Assembly: GCA_965200175.1 (NCBI GenBank)
Contig: OZ241345.1
Span: 1,302,001-1,366,000 of the forward strand
Direction: 5' to 3'
Source: Azophilus sp026709365
GTDB lineage: Bacteria > Pseudomonadota > Gammaproteobacteria > Pseudomonadales > Azotimanducaceae
DNA: 64,000 nt
How positions within the stretch are numbered: position 1 is the stretch's first letter; every line of letters begins with the position of its first letter. The notes below the pieces were generated by a model, which saw nothing but the letters and a program-made list of their open reading frames with translations, had not been told where the DNA came from and did not search any database. Shown here piece by piece: positions 42,222 through 52,046 of this stretch. The translations under genes were made by a program, and so were the position numbers.

Positions 42222-42989
42222 ATGGGAGAAGGACAATTGGACGAACTGCTTGATTTCAAAGGGAAGGTTGCGTTAGTCACCGGCGGCAGCCGAGGCTTGG
42301 GCCGGGAAATGACGTTGGCCTTGGCCCAACGCGGCGCCGACGTGGTGATCGCCAGCCGCAAGGCGGAGGCCTGCGAGGCGGTGGCCGGGGAAGCCCACGC
42401 CTTGGGCGTCGAGGCGCTGCCCTACGCCTGCCACGTCGGCCACTGGGGCCAGCTGGCGGAGCTGGCCGACGCGGCTTACGAACGTTTCGGCAAGGTGGAC
42501 ATCCTCATCAACAACGCCGGCATGTCGCCGCTCTACCCGTCCTTGGGCGCCATCAGCGAGGAACTCTTCGACAAGGTGGTGAGCGTCAACTTCAAGGGAC
42601 CGTTTCGGCTCTCAGCGCTGATCGGGGAGCGCATGGCGGCGGGCGAGGGCGGCTCCATCATCAACATCAGCAGCACCGCCTCCCTCAACCCCAGCCCGAC
42701 CTCGGAGCCCTACGGGGCGGCGAAGGCGGGCCTGAACGCCATCACCCGCTCCTTCGCCTTCGCCTATGGCCCCAAGGTGCGCGTGAACGGCATCGTCGCT
42801 GGCCCCTACCTCACCGACATCGCCAAGGCCTGGGACATGGAAGCCTTCGAGCAGCGCGCTCAGACCTCGCTGGCCTTGGGCCGCGGCGGGCAGCCCAACG
42901 AGATCGTCGGCGCCGCCCTCTACCTCGCCAGCGACACCTCCAGCTTCACCACCGCCACCTTGATCCGGGTGGACGGGGGCACGCCTTAA
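42222..42989 (+). CDS. Short-chain dehydrogenase, FabG/glucose-dehydrogenase-like
   Basis: 255 residues. TGGSRGLGREMTLALAQRGA with VIASRKAEA (an Arg after the second strand, favouring NADP), INNAGMSPLYPS, SSTASLNPSPTSEPYGAAKAG and a terminal FTTATLIRVDGGTP complete the classical SDR fold. The ATG at 42222 is used, with a TTG two codons upstream as alternative. The substrate is unknown. It is divergently arranged with the HSD-like SDR. Confidence 0.9.
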   Translation: MGEGQLDELLDFKGKVALVTGGSRGLGREMTLALAQRGADVVIASRKAEACEAVAGEAHALGVEALPYACHVGHWGQLAELADAAYERFGKVDILINNAGMSPLYPSLGAISEELFDKVVSVNFKGPFRLSALIGERMAAGEGGSIINISSTASLNPSPTSEPYGAAKAGLNAITRSFAFAYGPKVRVNGIVAGPYLTDIAKAWDMEAFEQRAQTSLALGRGGQPNEIVGAALYLASDTSSFTTATLIRVDGGTP

Positions 42990-43001
42990 GGCGGAGGGTG
43001 A

Positions 43002-43154
43002 ATGGCAATCGAACGTTCAGGCTGCATCCTGCAATGGGTTGCGGGCAGTGGGCGCAAGGAAGTGAGCCGCCATCGTCCCGAGGAATGGAATGGCCTTGCC
43101 TTGACACATGCGGCAGGCCTCGAAGCCAGCCAGTTGCCCAAGCTGATACACTGA
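43002..43154 (+). CDS. Possible 50-residue small protein
   Basis: An ATG 12 bp after the SDR stop, preceded by GCGGAGGG, opens a 50-codon frame beginning MAIERSGCILQWVAGSGRKE and ending SQLPKLIH. Composition is plausible and the ribosome site is good, but no homology is recognisable. It could instead be the leader region of the restriction gene that starts 36 bp later. Confidence 0.3.
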   Translation: MAIERSGCILQWVAGSGRKEVSRHRPEEWNGLALTHAAGLEASQLPKLIH

Positions 43155-43190
43155 CGGATTGGCGCTTGGATTGCGGAACAGCTTGAGACA

Positions 43191-44268
43191 ATGGCGGAGT
43201 CGTTTTTCAAAAACCCGATCCTCAATTCCCCCTACGAGCGACCTAGCCGACACTGGAAGCTGGACGAGAATCGGCGCCCCACGGGAGTGATTGTCGAGGA
43301 ACGGCGGCAGTCGAAGCACATCACGGCCGTTCCGAAGCACATCCGCGCAGACCCGCAATCGGCTTTTGAGATTGGCGTTGCGGAACTTTCCACTGCGGAG
43401 CAGCAATATGACCCGATGCCCATCATCAACGACGTCCGCAGCCATGTGGATGCTTGGCGGCGATTGCCTGCGGAGCGTGCCGGCGTCACTCCCGTCACCG
43501 CTCGCTTGCTTCGGCACTGGCGTGAGCATCAGTTTCCCGGCCAGCGCCCGTTCTTTTGCCAGATTGAGGCGGCGGAGACCGCGATTTGGCTGGCTGAAGT
43601 GGCGGATTGCGTAGGTGGACGCGGCCGAGCTCCGTACCGCCACATCCGAGACCATTTGCATGGCGCCAACGCAATCGCCAACCCCGGCCTGTTGCGCATC
43701 GCCCTAAAGCTCGCCACTGGAGCCGGCAAGACCACGGTGATGGCCATGCTCATAGCTTGGCAGACCTTGAATGCCGTCCGCCAGCCGGGCAGCCGCCGCT
43801 TCACCCGCGGCTTTCTGATCGTCACCCCGGGCATCACCATCCGCGATCGTCTGCGCGTGCTGCAGCCAAACGACCCTGCCAGCTACTACGCGAAACACGA
43901 TCTCGTTCCGAAGGACATGCTGCCCGACTTGGGCCGCGCCAGAATCGTAATCACCAACTACCATGCATTCCTGCGCCGCGAGAGCATGAAGCTTGCCAAG
44001 GGAAGCCGCGCCTTGCTCCAAGGCCACGACAGCGAGATCGCCACCAAGGAAACCGAAGGCGAGATGCTGCGGCGCTCGTGCGGGGACCTGCTGGGCCTCA
44101 AGAACATCATTGTGCTGAACGACGAGGCGCACCACTGCTACCGGGAGAAGCCGGGCGATGCCGAGGAGGAGGCGCCCACCGGTGAAGCCCGCAACGAGGC
44201 CAAGAAGAACACCGATGCAGCCCGGCTTTGGATCAACGGCTTGGAAACAGTGCAGCGGCGGCTCGGCA
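43191..44268 (+). pseudogene. Type III-like restriction endonuclease subunit (Res), 5' part, split by IS66 element
   Basis: Encodes residues 1-359 of a DEAD-box helicase/nuclease. It has Walker A LKLATGAGKTTVMAML (~residue 176 on), motif Ia FLIVTPGITIRDRL, and the DEAH-type box VLNDEAHHCY. Reading stops 17 nt into the inserted element (stop at 44285). Joined to 46621-48635 the frame is continuous: the codons reading RRLG run into TRTVFDLSATPF, giving 1030 residues. The family is the BPTD_3080-type restriction endonuclease that accompanies type III-like methylases. As it stands it is inactive, since motor motifs III-VI and the nuclease are on the other side of the insertion. Confidence 0.93.
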
Positions 44269-44353
44269 GTAAGCGGTCATTCTGAGGCGTCATTGCCGTC
44301 TGGCTGAGCATCCGGTTTCCTTCGTCGTTCCGTGGCGCAGGAGCAACCATTCA

Positions 44354-44641
44354 ATGAGTGATGAAGGACGTGCGGTGGTTCGCCGCACACGTGGCGAGTG
44401 GCGGGCGATCATGTCGCGCTTCGAGCGCAGCGGCCAGGGCCGCCGGGAGTTTTGCGAGGCTGAGGGCTTGGTGCTGGGCACGTTCTCGTGGTGGTGCCGC
44501 GAGTTGGGCCGGTCGGGGCCTGGGGGTTCGGCGCTGTTCGTTGAACTGGCGGAGGGTCGGCCGGCTGCGCCGGCGTGGGACGCGGAGCTGGAGCTGGGCG
44601 GCGGCATGGTGCTGCGGGTTCGGCGGCCGCCTTCGTGCTGA
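44354..44641 (+). CDS. tnpA: IS66 accessory protein TnpA
   Basis: 95 residues with the helix-turn-helix arrangement RRTRGEWRAIMSRFERSGQ and REFCEAEGLVLGTFSWWCRE typical of IS66 Orf1. It is needed with TnpB and TnpC for IS66 transposition. Its stop overlaps the start of tnpB. Confidence 0.88.
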   Translation: MSDEGRAVVRRTRGEWRAIMSRFERSGQGRREFCEAEGLVLGTFSWWCRELGRSGPGGSALFVELAEGRPAAPAWDAELELGGGMVLRVRRPPSC

Positions 44642-44979
44642 GTCTGGGCGGCGGTTGCCGGATATGGCTGTGCCGCCGTGCGACGGACATGCGGCGCTCG
44701 TTCGACGGTCTGTCGGCGATGGTGCGCAACGATCTGGGCGCGGACCCGTCTGACGGGAGTTGGTTCGTGTTCGTGAACCGGCGGCGGACGATGCTGAAGG
44801 TGCTGGCGTTCGACGGGGACGGCTGGTGCATCTGGTCGAAGCGGCTGGAGTCGGGGCGGTTCGCGGGACGGGACGGCGTCGGCAGGGCCGAGCTCAGCCG
44901 GACGGCGTTGCTGGCGCTGCTTGAGGGCAAGGACATCGAGGTGCGGCGGCAGCGCAAGCGCTACCGAAGGGCTGCCTGA
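44635..44979 (+). CDS. tnpB: IS66 accessory protein TnpB (Orf2)
   Basis: 114 residues from a GTG overlapping the tnpA stop. The family signature is clear: RIWLCRRATDMRRSFDGLSA, then WFVFVNRRRTMLKVLAFDGD and GWCIWSKRLESGRF. The short overlap implies translational coupling with tnpA. Confidence 0.92.
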   Translation: MLSLGGGCRIWLCRRATDMRRSFDGLSAMVRNDLGADPSDGSWFVFVNRRRTMLKVLAFDGDGWCIWSKRLESGRFAGRDGVGRAELSRTALLALLEGKDIEVRRQRKRYRRAA

Positions 44980-44998
44980 CGGGGGCCGTTCCGGTATA

Positions 44999-46574
44999 GT
45001 GCGGGCTTCGCAGCGATGGACGCCCCCGAAGTTGCCGAGCGCCCAGGTCGAAGCCCTTCAGCAGGAGAACGCCCAACTGACGGCGGCGGTCTCCGACCTC
45101 ACCGAACGACTTGTCCAACTCCAGCGGCAGGTGGACTGGTTCACCCGGCAGCTGTTCGGCAGCACCTCGGAGCGTCGGCTGGAGTTCGACGAAGCGGAGC
45201 AGGCCAGCCTGTTCGCGGCGCTCGGCATCGAGGCGCCTCCGGCCGGGGACGTTCCCGCGCAGGAAGTGCGCTACCAACGGCGCGGTCACCGAAAGCGGGC
45301 TGCGCTTCGACGGCACGGTGCCGGTGGAGGTGGTCCACGTGGCCGACCCGGCCATCGAGGCGATCCCCGAGTCCGAGCGTGAGGTGGTTGGCGAGAAGGT
45401 CACCCACCGTCTGGCCCAGGAGCCGGGCAGCTACAAGGTGCTCAAGTACGTCCGCCAGGTCGTCAAGCGCCGGGACACCGGCGAGCTGGCCACGCCGCCG
45501 GCGCCGCCCAACGTGCTGGAGCAGACCTGCGTTGACGTGAGCTTCCTGGCCGGGATGCTGGTCGACAAGTTCCGCTGGCACCTGCCGCTGCACCGCCAGC
45601 ACCAGCGCCTGGCCGACTGCGGCATCCAAGTGAGCCGGAGCAGCCTGACGAACTGGGCGGGGCGGGCCATCGACCTGCTGGAGCCGGTTGCGGCGGCGCA
45701 GGCCGCGCACATCCTCGAGGGGTCCGTGGTCGCCATGGACGAGACCTCGATCAAGGCGGGGCGCGTGGCGCCCGGCAGGATGCGCGGCGCCTACTTCTGG
45801 CCGATCTACGGGGAGGCGGACGAGATCGCCTTCCACTACGCGCCGAGCCGGGCGCACCGGCACGTTGACGAGTTCCTGGGGAACTTCCGGGGCACCTTGC
45901 TGAGCGACGGCTACGCGGCCTACGAGGCGTACGCGAAGCGGCAGGGCATTGCGAACGCCCAGTGCTGGGCGCACTGCCGGCGGAACTTCACGGACGCCGA
46001 GGAGAGCGACCCGGCGGGCGTGTCGCAGGCCCTGTCGCTGATCGGCGCGCTGTACGTCCAGGAGAAGGCCATCCGCAAACGGAACCTCAAGGGGCCGGCG
46101 AAGCTCGCCCACCGTCGGGAGCGAAGCGCGCCTGCGGTCGATGCCTTCTTCGCCTGGTGCAAGGCGCAGCGCCAACGCCTGGACCTGCTGCCGAGCAGCC
46201 CGTTCTCGAAGGCGCTCGCGTACGCGGCGCAACGCGAACCGAGGCTGCGGGTGTTCCTTGACGCGCCGAACGTGTCCATCGACACCAACCACCTTGAGCG
46301 CGGGCTTCGCCCCATCCCGACGGGACGGCGCAACTGGCTGTTCGCGTGGACGGAGATCGGCGCCCAGCGCGTCGGCATCGTCCAAAGCCTGCTCACCACC
46401 TGCAAACTGCAGGACGTCGACGCCTACGCCTACTTGGTCGATGTCCTCCAGCGCGTCGGCCAGCACCCCGCGAAGCGCGCTGTCGAACTGACGCCAAGGG
46501 TATGGAAAACGATGTTCGCGGACCGGCCCCTGCGGTCCGACCTCGACCGCACCAAGGATCCGCCCCTTCAATAA
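44999..46574 (+). pseudogene. tnpC: IS66 transposase TnpC with a frameshift
   Basis: The N-terminal coiled coil (SAQVEALQQENAQLTAAVSD, then DWFTRQLFGSTSERR) is read from a GTG at 44999. The catalytic remainder (SVVAMDETSIKAG, LLSDGYAAYEAYA, NAQCWAHCRRNF, NHLERGLRPIPTGRRNWLF) is in the frame one base ahead. The switch must occur around 45265-45295, within the zinc-finger/linker region, and the interval length is one base over a multiple of three. Either a single-base insertion has inactivated the gene or the sequence has an error; programmed shifting is not known here in IS66. Confidence 0.8.
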
Positions 46575-46612
46575 GCGGCGGAAGTCCAGAACGGCCTAGA
46601 ATGTCCGCTTAC

Positions 46613-48635
46613 GCTCGGCACACGCACGGTGTTCGATCTCTCGGCAACGCCGTTTTTCCTTGCCGGATCGGGCTATCGCGAGGGCACGCTTTTTCCTTGG
46701 ACCATGTGCGACTTCTCGCTCCTCGATGCCATCGAATCGGGCATCGTCAAGCTGCCGCGCGTGCCGGTGGCCGACAACCTGTCCGTCGGCGACATGCCCC
46801 GCTACCGGGAGCTTTGGAAGCACATCGGGCCCTCCATGCCCAAGAAGGGGCGGGCCTCGGCGGGACGCCTCGACCCCTTAAGCCTTCCGCCTGACCTGAA
46901 AGGCGCCATTGACGCCCTCTACGGCCACTACAAGGAGACATTCGCTTCCTGGAAAGCGGTCGGCATCGAAGTGCCTCCTGTCTTCATCGTCGTTTGCAGC
47001 AACACGGCCACCTCGAAGCTGGTTTATGACTACATCGCTGGCTTCGAGCGTTCTGATGGGGTGGCGGTGCCGGGGCATCTGCCGCTTTTCCGCAACTACG
47101 ACGAAGACGGAAGCCGTGCTCCGCGCCCACAAACCCTGTTGATCGACAGCGAGCAACTGGAATCCGGCGAGGTCCTCGACGATGCGTTCCCCGCCATCGC
47201 CAAGGACGAGATCGAGAGATTTCGCCGGGAACGCAACGAACGCAACGGCGCAGGCAAGGAAGATGCGCCGATTACCGAAGCCGAGCTGCTGCGCGAGGCC
47301 ATGAACACAGTCGGCAAGCAGGGGCAGCTCGGCGAGTCAATCCGCTGCGTGGTCTCCGTCGCCATGCTGTCGGAAGGCTGGGATGCCAACACCGTCACGC
47401 ACGTTCTTGGCGTGCGGGCATTCGGCACGCAGCTGCTCTGCGAGCAGGTGGTGGGTCGCGGACTGCGTCGGCAGTCGTATGAATTGAACGAGAACGGACG
47501 CTTCAATGTCGAATACGCCGACGTGCTCGGCATCCCCTTCGACTTCACTGCCGAGCCGGTGAAGGTGCGGCCCGTCAAGCCGCGTCGCACGATCCACGTC
47601 CACGCAGTCAGTCCGGACCGTGACGCGCTGGCCATTGAGTTCCCTCGAGTGGAGGGTTACGCCTACGAATTGCCGGAGGAACGGCTCAGCGCCAACTTCA
47701 CTGCGGACTCGACCCTGACCTTGACGCAGGAGATGGTGGGCCCGACCCGCACCCAAAACGAGGGCATTCTCGGCGAAGGCGTCGTGTTGACGCCGGAGCA
47801 ATCCGTCGCAACACGCCAGGCAACCGTGGCGTTCCACCTTGCCAGGCACCTGCTTTTCAAGCACTTTCGCGATGGCGACGAAGGGATCAAGCTGCACTTG
47901 CTCGGCGACCTGAAGCGCATCGCCCGGCAGTGGCTTGATGAGTGCCTGATCTGCGAGGGCGGAACCACCGCGAGCCAGATGGTCCACACAAGCGTCGAGG
48001 ACGAAGCCTGCGACATCATTCATCGAGCCATCGTCGCTTCCTCAGGCAAGGGGCAAGTGCGGGCCGTGCTCGATCCCTGCAATCCGCGAGGCTCCACAGC
48101 GGAGGTGGACTTCACCACGTCCAAGACCAACCGTTGGGAGACTGACCCAGCCAAGTCCCACGTCAACTGGGGAATCTGCGACAGCGATTGGGAACGCGAA
48201 TGCTGCCGGGTGGCCGAGGCGCATCCCAAAGTTCTCACTTACGTCAAGAACCAGGGCATGGGCTTCACTGTTCCGTACTGCTCCGGCGGCAGGTCGCGGC
48301 AGTACGTGCCGGACTTCATTCTCCGCATTGATGACGGCGGCGAGGAGCCCGTGAACTTGGTCGTTGAAGTCAAGGGCTTTCGTCGCCAGGACGCGAAGGA
48401 CAAGGCGGACACGATGCGCTCGATGTGGGTTCCTGGCGTTAACGCGCTGCGGGACTTCGGCCGCTGGGCATTCACGGAATTCACCGACGTGAAGACCATG
48501 CAGCGGGATTTTGACCAGTGGTTTGCCGACAATGCCGCATCTCCCCAAATGCGGGCCGCGCACAGTTTGATACTTGCCGGCGGAAGCGCACCGGATATGG
48601 AATACATTCCACGCCGAAGAAGCAAAATCTGGTGA
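46613..48635 (+). pseudogene. Type III-like restriction endonuclease subunit (Res), 3' part
   Basis: Carries the rest of the Res protein: motif III FDLSATPFFLAGSG, motor domain 2 with SVAMLSEGWDANTVTHVLGV (motif V region) and QVVGRGLRRQSY (motif VI), and a C-terminal nuclease core YVPDFILRIDD...LVVEVKGFRRQ (PD...ExK). The first eight bases are the right target duplication. A GTG at 46629 could in principle start a 668-residue product, but it is an internal codon of the original gene and the product would lack Walker A. The stop overlaps the vapC-like start (GTGA). Confidence 0.93.
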
Positions 48636-49012
48636 TTCTGGTGGATACGTCGGTTTGGGTCGATCACCTCCTGCGGCCCGACGCCATGATGTTGGAGCTG
48701 CTCAGGGACAACAACGTGCTCATGCATGCAATGGCGATTGGGGAACTGGCCTGCGGGAACCTCCCGGACCGCGCTGCGAAGATGGCGATGCTGCGGGTTC
48801 TGCCACGCATCTCCGAGTTGTCAAATGACACCGTCACTGGAAGTGTCGAGCAGCGCAAACTGATGGGACGCGGGATTGGCTTCGTGGACGCTCACCTCGT
48901 CCTTTCGGTTGTTGAGCGGCAGGACACCCGGTTTTGGACCCGTGACCGTCGCCTGCATCAGGTGGCCAACGAATTGGGTGTCGCTTTCGTTGAGGGTGGT
49001 GGAGATGGCTAG
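48632..49012 (+). CDS. PIN-domain ribonuclease, VapC-like, without visible antitoxin
   Basis: 126 residues from a GTG that overlaps the res stop. The four acidic PIN positions are Asp5 (VILVDTSVWVDHL), Glu38 (AIGELACGN), Asp86 (GFVDAHLVLS) and Asp105 (FWTRDRRL). These Mg-dependent RNases are usually toxins paired with an upstream VapB antitoxin, but here the upstream neighbour is res and the downstream one is mod (19 bp on). A longer frame reaches back to 48518 inside res and is rejected. Confidence 0.9.
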   Translation: MILVDTSVWVDHLLRPDAMMLELLRDNNVLMHAMAIGELACGNLPDRAAKMAMLRVLPRISELSNDTVTGSVEQRKLMGRGIGFVDAHLVLSVVERQDTRFWTRDRRLHQVANELGVAFVEGGGDG

Positions 49013-49030
49013 CAAAGGGGACGCTTGAGC

Positions 49031-51964
49031 ATGGCGCGAAGGTCGAAGGCGAAAAAAAGCACGAAGCAAGTCGAAACGCTGACGCATCAGGAAGAGTCGA
49101 GGCGGAACATCCCGACCGCTGAGCTGGAGTCCGTGATGGCGGAGGACGACAAAAGCCCGATCCGAGTTGCCTTCGAGCGGCGCAATCGAGACCTTGATCC
49201 GCAGCTGGTGTGGCGGGGCAAGGACGAGCGGGTGGAAGCCGACTTGGAAGTCTCGGCACCTCCCCTTTACATTCAGGAAAAAGTCCACCCCAAGGCGCTA
49301 ATCGACGATCTGCGTCGCCAAACCACGGAACGGGCGAATGAGGCATCGCCGGAGATGCCCGATCTCTTTGCCGACTTCAACGGCCTGCCGAGCCTTGATG
49401 CATCAACCGAGTTCTACCAGCACGACCAGAACTGGTCCAATCGAATGATTCTCGGCGACAGCTTGCAGGTGATGGCGTCCCTTGCTGAACGAGAGGGCTT
49501 GCGGGGCAAGGTGCAGTGCATCTACATGGATCCGCCCTACGGCATCAAGTTCAACTCCAACTTCCAGTGGTCAACCACCAGCCGCGACGTGACGGATGGC
49601 AAGGCCGAGCACATCACCCGGGAGCCGGAGCAGGTGAAGGCGTTTCGGGACACTTGGCGCGACGGGATTCACTCGTATCTGAGCTATTTGCGGGACCGGC
49701 TGACGGTGGCGCGGGATCTGTTGACGGAGAGCGGCAGCGTTTTCGTGCAGATTGGGGATGAGAACGTGCATCGGGTGCGGGCGGTTATGGATGAGGTTTT
49801 TGGGACGAGGAACTTCGTTGCTCAGATAACAGTTCGAGTTAAAAGCCCCCTATCAGTCTCGAATCTGGCTCGTACCACAGATTTCATAGTTTGGTATTGC
49901 AAAGATATGACAGTGATGAAGTTTCGTCAAAGCAGATTGGCTAAGCACTTGGACGCGCACCCCGAATTCAGCTTGGCTCTTCTTCCTAATGGTGACATAC
50001 GTCCGAGATCAGCTATTGTAGAGCATGAAGAGCGTGATGGTTTGCGTTACTTCACAGCACAGAACTTAGGGTCATCTGGATATACTCCTTCTTGTATGTA
50101 TGATACTAAAGTTCAAGGTGCTATTTTCAGCTATCCTAAAGGGAAGAGCTGGAAGACTAAACCAGATGGTATGCGGCGTCTTGACCGGTCTGGTAGGCTT
50201 CAGCCATTGAAGAGTAGTCTGCGTTGGAGGTATTTCTTTGATGATGCACCGAGTGAAGTAGTCACAGACATTTGGAGTGATACATTTTCCGCTGCGGCGA
50301 AAACATATGTGGTTCAGACATCCAATTTGGTTGTCCAGCGCTGTATATTGATGTCCACTGATCCAAGCGACCTCGTTCTAGACCCAACATGCGGCTCTGG
50401 CACCACCGCCTACGTCGCTGAACAATGGGGTCGCCGCTGGATCACCATCGACACCTCCCGCGTCGCATTGGCGCTGGCCCGTGCCCGCGTCATGGGCGCC
50501 CGGTACCCCTATTACCTCCTGTCGGACAGTCCCGACGGCCAAATGAAGGTGGCTGAAGTCACTCGCAAAGTGCCGTCCTCCGCGTCAACCTACGGCGACA
50601 TTCGCCAAGGCTTTGTTTGTGAGCGCGTGCCTCACATCACGCTCAAGGCGATTGCCAACAACGCTGAGATCGACGTCATTTACGAGCAATTGCAGCCCGC
50701 TGTGGAGACCGCTCTAGTTGAGTTGAACGATGCGTTGCGCGGCCACAAGCAATCCTACCGCGTCACCGCGGGCGGTCGCCAGGGCGAGGACGTGTATTTC
50801 GACGCCAGCAAGGATGCTGCCGTTAGATTGCCGAACGGCGAAGATGTCCCCGCATACCGCTTGCTTGAGTGGGAGGTTCCTCGGGCAGCGCCACAAGACT
50901 GGCCCACGGCTGCGGTGCAGGCCCTCGCCGTCTTTTGGGAGGCGCGCATCAAGCGGCAACGCGAGATCGACGCCTCAATCGCAGCCAAGGCGGACTTCGA
51001 AACCCTCCACGACAAGCCCTACGAGGACAAAGGCAAGGTTCGCGTGGCAGGGCCGTTCACCGTGGAGTCGCTCACGCCCCACCGCTTCGTCGAGACGGAG
51101 CGGCCACTGCCGCCGCCACCGGATTCCACCAACCAAGTGCGCGAGGAAAGGCGGTCCTACGAGGTCGCTAAGTCGCCCGCGTCCCCGACGCCGCCCATCG
51201 ATTTCGCGGGCGTGATCCTGGACCAACTGCGAACCGCCGGCATCCAGCAGGTGAAGAAGGCAGACAAAATCGACTTCACGGCGCTGCGGGGATGGCCCGG
51301 CCGTCGGTTTGCTGCTGAGGGACAATATCAGGAAGGCGATGACCTTCGCCGCGCCGCCATCTTCATCGGCTCCGAACATGGCACGGTAGGCCGTTCCCAC
51401 CTCGTTGCCGCCGCCCGCGAAGCCAGCGAAGCTGACTTTGACGTTTTGATCGCCTGCGCCTTCAACTACGACGCCCAAACCACCGATCTCAACCAGCTCG
51501 GCCGTCTGCCCATTCTCAAGGCGCGCATGAATGCCGACCTGCAAATGTCCACGGACCTCAAGAAGACTAAGGGCGGCAACCTGTTCGTCATCTTCGGCGA
51601 ACCGGACATTGAGGTTCTGCCAGCGGCCGATAACCAGATCCAAGTGAAGATCAACGGCGTTGACCTCTTCGACCCCCGCACCGGCAACGTGCGCTCGTCA
51701 GAACCCGACGATCTGGCTTGCTGGTTCATCGACACCGACTACGACATGGCCAGCTTCTTCGTCCGCCACGCCTACTTCCTAGGCGCCGGCGACCCCTACA
51801 AGTCCCTCAAAACCACCTTGCGGGCCGAAATCGACCCCGAGGCTTGGGCCAGCCTCCGTTCGGCCGTCTCCCGTCCCTTCCCCAAACCCAACTCCGGCCA
51901 AATCGCCGTGAAGGCCATCAACCACTTGGGCGATGAAGTGATGAAGGTGATCGACGTGGCGTAG
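49031..51964 (+). CDS. Type III-like DNA methyltransferase (Mod), beta-class
   Basis: 977 residues, predicted N6-adenine methylase. The catalytic motif IV DPPYG (CIYMDPPYGIKFNSN) precedes the SAM-binding motif I VLDPTCGSGTTAYVAEQWG, the beta-class order. The region between them (~49810-50385), which should hold the target-recognition domain, is clearly AT-richer: 49861-49920 has 23 G+C of 60 and 50041-50100 has 24 of 60, against well over 60 percent either side. A large C-terminal extension (~430 residues) follows. The ATG at 49031 has AAAGGGG upstream. The gene looks intact, so methylation may persist although res is broken. Confidence 0.93.
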   Translation: MARRSKAKKSTKQVETLTHQEESRRNIPTAELESVMAEDDKSPIRVAFERRNRDLDPQLVWRGKDERVEADLEVSAPPLYIQEKVHPKALIDDLRRQTTERANEASPEMPDLFADFNGLPSLDASTEFYQHDQNWSNRMILGDSLQVMASLAEREGLRGKVQCIYMDPPYGIKFNSNFQWSTTSRDVTDGKAEHITREPEQVKAFRDTWRDGIHSYLSYLRDRLTVARDLLTESGSVFVQIGDENVHRVRAVMDEVFGTRNFVAQITVRVKSPLSVSNLARTTDFIVWYCKDMTVMKFRQSRLAKHLDAHPEFSLALLPNGDIRPRSAIVEHEERDGLRYFTAQNLGSSGYTPSCMYDTKVQGAIFSYPKGKSWKTKPDGMRRLDRSGRLQPLKSSLRWRYFFDDAPSEVVTDIWSDTFSAAAKTYVVQTSNLVVQRCILMSTDPSDLVLDPTCGSGTTAYVAEQWGRRWITIDTSRVALALARARVMGARYPYYLLSDSPDGQMKVAEVTRKVPSSASTYGDIRQGFVCERVPHITLKAIANNAEIDVIYEQLQPAVETALVELNDALRGHKQSYRVTAGGRQGEDVYFDASKDAAVRLPNGEDVPAYRLLEWEVPRAAPQDWPTAAVQALAVFWEARIKRQREIDASIAAKADFETLHDKPYEDKGKVRVAGPFTVESLTPHRFVETERPLPPPPDSTNQVREERRSYEVAKSPASPTPPIDFAGVILDQLRTAGIQQVKKADKIDFTALRGWPGRRFAAEGQYQEGDDLRRAAIFIGSEHGTVGRSHLVAAAREASEADFDVLIACAFNYDAQTTDLNQLGRLPILKARMNADLQMSTDLKKTKGGNLFVIFGEPDIEVLPAADNQIQVKINGVDLFDPRTGNVRSSEPDDLACWFIDTDYDMASFFVRHAYFLGAGDPYKSLKTTLRAEIDPEAWASLRSAVSRPFPKPNSGQIAVKAINHLGDEVMKVIDVA

Positions 51965-52046
51965 GCATGTAGTGTCATTAGCGCCCAAGCGATAGCGGAT
52001 CCTCGGTGCCAAGCCATCTCCCCAACATGAGCAACCTCCTGTCAGC

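Larger units (their letters stand above)
44269..46612 (+). mobile_element. IS66-family insertion sequence with exact 8-bp target duplication
   Basis: 2344 bp. The ends are GTAAGCGGTCATTCT at the left and the complement of GTAAGCGGACATTCT at the right, the hallmark IS66 terminus beginning GTAAGCG. The flanking direct repeats are GCTCGGCA at 44261-44268 and 46613-46620. It contains tnpA, tnpB and a frameshifted tnpC in the usual order. The perfect duplication and intact target reading frame indicate a recent insertion. Confidence 0.97.

Noticed and set aside
44999..46574. Programmed ribosomal frameshift in IS66 tnpC
   Set aside because: No slippery heptamer or downstream structure typical of programmed shifting was recognised, and IS66 TnpC is normally one frame; an indel is simpler.
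46629..48635. Independent 668-codon gene downstream of the IS66 element
   Set aside because: Its GTG is an internal codon of the split res gene, and target duplications plus restored frame show it is the 3' part.
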